Of a stretch of DNA of 10,229 nt, positions 5,793-10,229 are shown piece by piece (the stretch's first letter is position 1; every line of letters begins with the position of its first letter). The position numbers and the translations under genes were made by a program. The DNA comes from Bacteroidetes bacterium GWA2_30_7 (GTDB lineage: Bacteria; Bacteroidota; Bacteroidia; Bacteroidales; GWF2-33-38): assembly GCA_001768155.1 (NCBI GenBank), contig MENC01000005.1, positions 1 through 10,229 of the forward strand, read 5' to 3'. The notes under the pieces are model-generated. The model had not been told where the DNA came from. It was given only the letters and a program-made list of their open reading frames with translations, and did no database searches.

Positions 5793-6872
5793 TTACATTT
5801 TTATCGAGTTTTGAAAATGTAACGAATCGCCCCACTTTCCATATTCTATGGTATTTCCGGCAATTTTCATTCGTGCATCAATGCAGTTTTTACAGTCAGA
5901 TGAATTTTCGTTTATACAGGGTTTATTTTCGTATAATAAATATTTATCTCTGAAGCTTATAGGAGTAATATTTGGCATTAAAATATTTGCACCAATTCTG
6001 ATTGCTTTTTCTCTGCCAATTTTGTCGATTGCTTGTAGTGCTGTAGTTGCAACTATATTAATGTCTTTCATTAATATACGTAAAATCGCAATCATTTTTA
6101 ACGTTAAATTTAGTCGCTGTTTTAAAGTCATTAAATCTTTTGAAAATTGATATAAAGGCGTGTCAAAATGCTCAATATATGGACCCATTCCGCACATATC
6201 AATGTCCATGTTTTTCATAAAAATTAAATCATTCGCCAAATCGTCAATAGTTTGAAATGGCAAACCGACCATAATTCCTGTACCTGTTTGATATCCAATC
6301 TCTTTCAAGTCTTTTAAACAATCTAATCTTTTATCCCAATCGTGAAAATCGTCAATGGGATGAAGTTTTTTATATAATTCTTTGTTTGCGGTTTCTATTC
6401 TTAACAAATATCTATGTGCACCCGCATTAAACCACTGTAAATAAGTTTCTTTGCTTTGTTCGCCACACGATAAAGTTATTCCGAGTTTGTTGTCCGACAG
6501 TGATTTTATTTGTTTAACCAGTTTTTCTATTCTATCGCTAAAAACACGATTTTGAACTTCGCCCGATTGCAGAACCAGCGAACCATAATTATTTTCATAA
6601 GCATATTTGGCAGCTTCAAGAATCTCGTTATCAGATATATTATATCTTGAGACTTTAGAATTGTCTTTCCGTATTCCACAATAATAACAATTTTTTATAC
6701 AAACATTTGAAAACTCAATCAGACCCCTTAAATAGACATAGTTTCCGAGATATTTCTTTTTAATTTCAGCAGATTTTTCAAATAATTCGGTTTGTTCATC
6801 TTTTGATGAATTTAATAATTTAATAATATCTTCTATTGTAAAATTTTCTTTTGAAAGAATTTCAGTAATCAT
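5793..6872 (-). CDS. hydE: [FeFe]-hydrogenase maturase HydE (radical SAM)
   Basis: Cytoplasmic radical SAM enzyme of 359 aa that acts with HydG and HydF in building the diiron subcluster of the H-cluster. The cluster motif Cx3Cx2C is at C58, C62 and C65 (CIKNCYYCGIRKDN), in the expected place. Further HydE marks are LQSGE (101-105), RIETANKELYKKLHP (158-172) and GIMVGLPFQT (199-208). At the C-terminus C319, C327 and C330 (Cx7Cx2C) match the spacing of the accessory [2Fe-2S] site in Thermotoga maritima HydE, a site that is not universal or essential in the family. The sequence resembles BioB and PylB more distantly, but the SGE and C-terminal features favour HydE. Its ATG overlaps the hydF stop as ATGA (6869-6872), indicating translational coupling. 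It is the last gene of the minus-strand cluster. Confidence 0.95.
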   Translation of the reverse strand: MITEILSKENFTIEDIIKLLNSSKDEQTELFEKSAEIKKKYLGNYVYLRGLIEFSNVCIKNCYYCGIRKDNSKVSRYNISDNEILEAAKYAYENNYGSLVLQSGEVQNRVFSDRIEKLVKQIKSLSDNKLGITLSCGEQSKETYLQWFNAGAHRYLLRIETANKELYKKLHPIDDFHDWDKRLDCLKDLKEIGYQTGTGIMVGLPFQTIDDLANDLIFMKNMDIDMCGMGPYIEHFDTPLYQFSKDLMTLKQRLNLTLKMIAILRILMKDINIVATTALQAIDKIGREKAIRIGANILMPNITPISFRDKYLLYENKPCINENSSDCKNCIDARMKIAGNTIEYGKWGDSLHFQNSIKM

Positions 6873-8083
6873 AACTCAATAGTTTTATTGATAAATGGAG
6901 CAATTGCTCTATCGAAAATTCCGTTTATATATGCTATTGCCATTCCGTAGTTCGTTACAGGAATTCTGGCATCTATTGCAGGTTTAAGCCTGTTAACGAT
7001 TTGTTTTCTTGTTGTTACACATCCGCCACACTGAATTACAATTGCAAAATCTTTAATTGTATCTTTCAGGCTGTCTAATCCACCCACTACTTTGTATTCT
7101 AGTTTTTTACCTGTAAATTTATCTAACCATTTTGGGATTTTAGCTCGTCCAATATCGTCGCAACTTACTTGATGTGTGCAAGATTCAAGAATTAAAACTT
7201 TGTCGCCATCTTTTAATTTCGACAAATGTGATGTTCCGTTTATATAATCCTGAAAGTTTCCTTTTAAACGAGCAAACACAATACTGAAACCTGTAAGCAT
7301 AATATCCTCGGGAATTATTTTACTTACAAAACCAAACGCCTGACTGTCGGTAATTACAAGTTTTGGTTTAATTCCTGTGTTTTTTAAAAATGTTTCAAGT
7401 TCGGTTTCTTTTAGTACAATATTTACACAGTCGTTATCAAGAACATCGCGGATAGCCATTTGTTGAGGCAGTATCATTCTTCCGTCTGGAGCTTCAGAAT
7501 CAACCGGAGTAATGAGTAATACAATATCGTTTTTAGTGATTAATCCTTTTAATAATGATGGTTTTTGAAATGAGGTTGTAGGAATTGTATTCTTTAATAA
7601 TTCAATAACTTCATCAAGATTTTCGGGTTCTAAAGAATTAAAATTAAGAACCTTATTTTTTGAAATATTTTGTATTTTTTTTAACGTGTTAATGTTTATT
7701 TTTTCAATATCAGATTTATTATGAATAATAACAAAAGGAGTTTCATAATAATTAAATTCATTAATTAGATTTATTTCAAATTCATCAAAAATGTTATCAA
7801 CTATAAGTAAAATAGCCAAATCGACAGTTTTAATTACTTCTCTGGTTTTTTCGATTCTTTTTGCACCTAATTCGCCAACATCGTCGATTCCGGCAGTATC
7901 AATCATTATTACGGGTCCAATTCCAAAAATTTCAATTGATTTTTTCACAGGGTCGGTTGTTGTACCCGGAATTGATGAGACAATTGCAATTTCCTGATTA
8001 ACAAGAGTATTAATGAAAGAGCTTTTGCCATTATTTCTTCTTCCAAAAATTCCTATATGTGGTTTTAAGTCTTTCCCTTTCAT
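6869..8083 (-). CDS. hydF: [FeFe]-hydrogenase maturation GTPase HydF
   Basis: GTPase and scaffold of 404 aa on which the 2Fe subcluster is assembled before transfer to the hydrogenase. The N-terminal GTPase domain shows the P-loop GRRNNGKS (14-21), PGTTTD (39-44), the DTAG switch (62-65) and NKSD (122-125). The dimerisation domain follows at about 180-270, with GRMILPQQMAIRDVLD (201-216). The C-terminal cluster-binding domain has C302 and H304 (SCTH), then after 46 residues QCGGC (351-355). The spacing fits the family motif CxHx(46-53)HCxxC, but its second histidine is replaced by Q351, with C352 and C355 kept. The ATG at 8083 gives the normal short N-terminus before the P-loop. It overlaps hydE by 4 bases and is separated from hydG upstream by 286 repeat-rich bases, so it may have its own promoter. 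Confidence 0.95.
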   Translation of the reverse strand: MKGKDLKPHIGIFGRRNNGKSSFINTLVNQEIAIVSSIPGTTTDPVKKSIEIFGIGPVIMIDTAGIDDVGELGAKRIEKTREVIKTVDLAILLIVDNIFDEFEINLINEFNYYETPFVIIHNKSDIEKININTLKKIQNISKNKVLNFNSLEPENLDEVIELLKNTIPTTSFQKPSLLKGLITKNDIVLLITPVDSEAPDGRMILPQQMAIRDVLDNDCVNIVLKETELETFLKNTGIKPKLVITDSQAFGFVSKIIPEDIMLTGFSIVFARLKGNFQDYINGTSHLSKLKDGDKVLILESCTHQVSCDDIGRAKIPKWLDKFTGKKLEYKVVGGLDSLKDTIKDFAIVIQCGGCVTTRKQIVNRLKPAIDARIPVTNYGMAIAYINGIFDRAIAPFINKTIEL

Positions 8084-8116
8084 TTTTGTATATTTTCATT
8101 AGTATCTCATTTTTAG

Positions 8117-8153
8117 CTATGTGCAATTCTATGTGTCTATTGTGTCTATGTGG
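8117..8153 (-). repeat. Four tandem CTATGTG-type units
   Basis: On the plus strand the units are CTATGTGCAATT, CTATGTGT, CTATTGTGT and CTATGTGG. Read on the minus strand they give the CACATAG/ACACAATAG style of degenerate intergenic repeat. They lie 34-70 bases upstream of the hydF start, in its leader or promoter zone. A reverse-oriented CACATAG occurs at 8225-8231. Confidence 0.65.
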
Positions 8154-8271
8154 TGAATTTTAGTTACATTCGATAATTTAATTTATGTTTTTTTTACCAC
8201 AAAGGAACATAGTTATAGAGATTTCACATAGTTCAAATATAAACATTTCCTTGAGTGTCCTAATTTTGGGT

Positions 8272-8287
8272 CTCCGATAAATCGGAG
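8272..8287. repeat. 7-bp palindrome
   Basis: CTCCGAT, AA, ATCGGAG: a short perfect inverted repeat, GC-rich for this region. It has the same two-A centre as the longer palindrome at 1265-1294. It may be a small dispersed palindrome; it has no T-run. Confidence 0.5.
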
Positions 8288-8320
8288 CAGGCTGTGAATG
8301 TTTCATAAGGTTATTTTTTT

Positions 8321-8348
8321 GACAGGATTTACAAGATTTACAGGATTT
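8321..8348. repeat. Three tandem 9-mers (ACARRATTT), second copy of dispersed repeat
   Basis: After G8321 come ACAGGATTT, ACAAGATTT and ACAGGATTT. Bases 8321-8344 match the minus-strand reading of 250-227 at 23 of 24 positions. The array lies 21 bases downstream of the hydG stop on the minus strand. Here the array is single, while at 199-250 it is paired in inverted orientation. Confidence 0.8.
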
Positions 8349-8369
8349 GTCGTTTTAAATGTTTTTGTG

Positions 8370-9797
8370 TTAATAGTACAAATCTCTTTGCTTGTTTTTT
8401 ATTTTCGCAACCTTATTTATAACATTTTCTTTTAACTCTGAATTTTCGATTGCTAAAATGTTTTTTTCAATTGTTTTCCAGCCATTTATATATGAATCAC
8501 CTTTTGCATAATCTTCAAGATATTCGGCAAATGTAAGAATGGCGTTTGGACTACATTTTTCTTTGATGAAACCCGGCACAGAAAATTCCATAAAATGCTC
8601 ACCGGTTCTGCCAAGCCGATAACAAGCCGTACAAAATGACGGAAGAAAATTGTCTTCTACCAATTCGTTTATAATATCATTCAGCGACCGATTATCGTTT
8701 ATGCAAAATTGCTCTCTTTTAAGGTCTTGAGGGTAGCCGTTTTTTTCCGAATAACTACCAATTTCGATTTTTGTTCCGCCATCAATTTGCGAAACACCAA
8801 ATTTTAAAACTTCCCGGCGAATTTCATGAGATTCTCTTGCCGTTAAAATCATTCCTGTGTATGGTACAGCCAGACGAAGAATTGCAACTAATTTTACAAA
8901 ATCTTCATCACTTACAGAATACTGATTATTAACAGTAAAACAGGAAGTGTCTTGGATTCTGGGAAATGAAATTGTGTGTGGTCCAACATTATAACATGCT
9001 TCAAGGTGATTTGTATGCCGCACTAGTCCAAGCACTTCGTAACGCCAGTCGTATAGTCCAAATAATGCTCCAATTCCAACATCATCAAGTCCGGCTTCCA
9101 TAGCTCTATCAAGTGATGTTAATCTGTTATTGAAATCTTTTTTATTTCCGCTTTTATGATAAATACTATATGCCTGGGGATTGTAAGTTTCCTGAAAAAC
9201 CTGATATGTTCCTATTCCTGAATCTTTTACTGTTTTAAAACCATCAATGCTTAATGGGGCTGCATTAATATTTACTCTTCTTATTTCTCCATTTTTACTT
9301 TTAACTCCATAAACAGTTCTAACAGAATCAGCTATAAATTCGGGTGTATATTTAGGATGCTCACCATAAACTAAAATTAATCGTTTTTGTCCATCGTCTT
9401 CTAATGATTTTACTTCGGTAATAATTTCATCAGTAGAAAGTGTTTTTCTAACAGATTCTTTATTTGTAGTTCTAAATCCACAGTATGTACAATCGTTAGA
9501 ACAAAGATTTCCAATATACAACGGTGCAAATAAAACAATTCTATTACCGTAAACATTGTTTTTTAGTTTTCTGGCAGCTTGTTTAATTTCCTCAATTTGT
9601 TCTGGTTGTGTTGCATTTAAAAGAACAGCTGTTTCTTCCAGTGTTAGGCGTTTTTTTTCTAACGATTTGGAAATTACTTCTCGAACCCTTTCTTTACTTG
9701 ATTTTGTATTATTAATATAATTCCAAATCTCGTCTGGAGAAATAAATGGTTCCATGCGTTTGTCTTCAATACTGTATTTTTCGGGTAAAAACTTCAT
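8370..9797 (-). CDS. hydG: [FeFe]-hydrogenase maturase HydG (radical SAM tyrosine lyase)
   Basis: Cytoplasmic radical SAM enzyme of 475 aa that cleaves tyrosine to p-cresol and a glycine fragment, supplying the CO and CN ligands of the H-cluster as an Fe(CO)2(CN) synthon. The SAM cluster motif Cx3Cx2C is C99, C103 and C106 (CSNDCTYCGFR). The auxiliary cluster motif Cx2Cx22C near the C-terminus is C389, C392 and C415, starting CTACYRLGRTGEHFMEF. This C-terminal motif separates HydG from the related tyrosine lyase ThiH, which lacks it in this form. Length and both motifs are normal, so it should be active. The ATG at 9797 lies 5 bases from a 16-base palindrome. It follows the hydrogenase gene, separated by a terminator and a 309-base gap, so it is probably transcribed from its own promoter. 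Confidence 0.96.
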   Translation of the reverse strand: MKFLPEKYSIEDKRMEPFISPDEIWNYINNTKSSKERVREVISKSLEKKRLTLEETAVLLNATQPEQIEEIKQAARKLKNNVYGNRIVLFAPLYIGNLCSNDCTYCGFRTTNKESVRKTLSTDEIITEVKSLEDDGQKRLILVYGEHPKYTPEFIADSVRTVYGVKSKNGEIRRVNINAAPLSIDGFKTVKDSGIGTYQVFQETYNPQAYSIYHKSGNKKDFNNRLTSLDRAMEAGLDDVGIGALFGLYDWRYEVLGLVRHTNHLEACYNVGPHTISFPRIQDTSCFTVNNQYSVSDEDFVKLVAILRLAVPYTGMILTARESHEIRREVLKFGVSQIDGGTKIEIGSYSEKNGYPQDLKREQFCINDNRSLNDIINELVEDNFLPSFCTACYRLGRTGEHFMEFSVPGFIKEKCSPNAILTFAEYLEDYAKGDSYINGWKTIEKNILAIENSELKENVINKVAKIKNKQRDLYY

Positions 9798-9802
9798 TTG
9801 AT

Positions 9803-9818
9803 ATTCAATTAATTGAAT
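9803..9818. promoter_or_regulatory. 16-base perfect palindrome before hydG
   Basis: ATTCAATT followed by AATTGAAT, 5 bases upstream of the hydG start codon. It may be an operator or a leader structure. It is not a canonical FNR box, because the half-sites are inverted relative to TTGA-N6-TCAA. In DNA this AT-rich a chance palindrome of this size is quite possible. Confidence 0.25.
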
Positions 9819-9864
9819 TTAACTCTGTATATTAAAATACTTTTATCTTATTTTAAGAAATAAC

Positions 9865-10001
9865 AAATTACAAGTTTCAAATCTCAAATAAATCTCAAAT
9901 AACAAATACTTAATATCCAAACGGGTTTAAACGCTTGTTCCAAATAGTTCCTGAACTTTTTCAGGATAAATTTGGGTTTGAAATTTTAAGAATTGTAATT
10001 T
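9865..10001. repeat. Nested inverted-repeat element with CTCAAAT heptamers
   Basis: Outer arms AAATTACAA (9865-9873) and TTTCAAA (9875-9881) are complementary to TTGTAATTT (9993-10001) and TTTGAAA (9977-9983), with a 9-base bulge. Inside, CCAAAT/ATTTGG (9940-9945/9970-9975) encloses CCTGAA/TTCAGG (9950-9955/9960-9965) with a 4-base loop. Heptamers TTCAAAT, CTCAAAT, CTCAAAT and AACAAAT run through 9876-9907 with one 4-base interruption. The outer-stem-plus-inner-hairpin plan recalls the element at 1116-1235, though the sequences differ. Confidence 0.6.
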
Positions 10002-10060
10002 ATTTGTCATTTGTTTTTTGTTTTTTGGAGTTTTCTTATAAGAATATTTAATTTTTAAAA

Positions 10061-10098
10061 ATATAAAAAGAGAGTGTAAATAAGCTCTCTTTTTATAT
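10061..10098 (-). terminator. Intrinsic terminator downstream of the hydrogenase gene
   Basis: ATATAAAAAGAGAG (10061-10074) and CTCTCTTTTTATAT (10085-10098) form a perfect 14-bp stem with a 10-base loop. It starts 8 bases after the hydrogenase stop codon on the minus strand. The T-run lies in the 3' arm, and by symmetry the hairpin could stop transcripts from either direction. It implies that the hydrogenase transcript ends before hydG. Confidence 0.75.
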
Positions 10099-10106
10099 AA
10101 ATAATT

Positions 10107-10229
10107 TTAATATCTGTTTCGCTTTCTGTATTTGGTATGTAATAGTTTATGAGATACATGACCGAGTGGTTTTTCCAGAAATTCTGCATAAATTTTTGTT
10201 ACTTCCGGATTTTCGTGAGATTTTCTTAA
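10107..10229 (-). CDS. hydA: [FeFe]-hydrogenase catalytic subunit, C-terminal end (cut by window edge)
   Basis: The last 40 codons of a minus-strand gene, open to the window edge and ending in TAA at 10107-10109. The translation contains HENPEVTKIYAEFLEKPLG and then HVSHKLLHTKY before a basic tail, RKRNRY. The pattern 'NP-x(2)-x-IY-x(2)-FL-x-x-PL-x(4)-SH-x-LLHT-x-Y' is the C-terminal, small-subunit-like end of [FeFe] hydrogenases of the HydA/HndD type. The adjacent hydG, hydF and hydE agree strongly. The H-cluster cysteines and any N-terminal ferredoxin-like domains lie outside, so the subtype (monomeric, bifurcating or sensory) cannot be decided. Only 40 residues are seen, but the family fit is good. 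Confidence 0.85.
   Translation of the reverse strand, partial: LRKSHENPEVTKIYAEFLEKPLGHVSHKLLHTKYRKRNRY

Larger units (their letters stand above)
8084..8369. other. 286-base gap between hydG and hydF, filled with short repeats
   Basis: No coding sequence is seen. It contains tandem CTATGTG-type units (8117-8153), a partial inverted counterpart near 8196-8231 (ACCACA and CACATAG), a 7-bp palindrome (8272-8287) and three 9-mers (8321-8348). No clear TAnnTTTG promoter for hydF was found on the minus strand. Confidence 0.65.
9798..10106. other. 309-base gap between hydrogenase and hydG
   Basis: No coding sequence is seen. From the hydA side it holds a strong terminator (10061-10098), then a nested inverted-repeat element with heptamers (9865-10001), and next to hydG a 16-base palindrome (9803-9818). 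A promoter for hydG is expected here on the minus strand. No full TAnnTTTG match was found; TAATTTG at about 9866-9872 (minus strand) is one base short. Confidence 0.6.

Noticed and set aside
5848..6150. Plus-strand open frame of 100 codons opposite hydE
   Set aside because: It lies antisense to well-conserved hydE codons, shows no family features and has no start context. It is a by-product of the coding strand.
9803..9818. FNR box upstream of hydG
   Set aside because: The palindrome is TTCAA-N4-TTGAA, not TTGAT-N4-ATCAA. I found no canonical FNR box in any gap of the window.

Overview
The window looks like chromosomal DNA of an anaerobic or facultatively anaerobic member of the Bacteroidota, perhaps a Bacteroidales/Marinilabiliales-type organism (inferred from gene content, not from a search). 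The DNA is AT-rich and start codons are preceded by A/T runs, not Shine-Dalgarno sequences. A TAnnTTTG-type promoter can be seen. The porin is a Bacteroidota-style 'alginate export' barrel, and the gaps carry small palindromes and tandem 7-9-mers.

Layout: (1) 1-129, minus: 5' end of an exodeoxyribonuclease III gene (xth), cut by the window edge. (2) 395-1099, plus: a Crp/Fnr-family regulator with an N-terminal cysteine cluster. (3) 1100-1492: a gene-free stretch with a branched inverted-repeat element, two more hairpins, a terminator-like hairpin and a candidate promoter. (4) 1493-5721, plus: three closely spaced genes, a NarK-type nitrate/nitrite transporter with an unusual periplasmic insert, an outer-membrane barrel, and a second, E. 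coli-NarK-like transporter. (5) 5722-5792: a short convergent gap with an inverted repeat. (6) 5793-10229, minus: an [FeFe]-hydrogenase cluster. In transcription order it holds the last 40 codons of a hydrogenase (hydA), a terminator, hydG, a repeat-filled gap, then hydF and hydE overlapping by 4 bases.

How the parts may work together: the maturases HydE, HydG and HydF build the 2Fe subcluster of the H-cluster and deliver it to the hydrogenase whose C-terminus lies at the right edge. The narK-porin-narK block would move nitrate/nitrite across both membranes. An oxygen- or NO-sensing FNR-like protein next to it is a natural candidate regulator. This suggests a cell that switches between nitrate respiration and hydrogen metabolism, but no nitrate reductase is visible here.

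I see no entirely new multi-gene system. The points most worth a second look are an SBHM/lipoyl-like domain inserted in the first NarK, a His-to-Gln change in the HydF iron-sulfur motif, the branched repeat downstream of the regulator, and two heptamer/nonamer repeat families shared between distant gaps.
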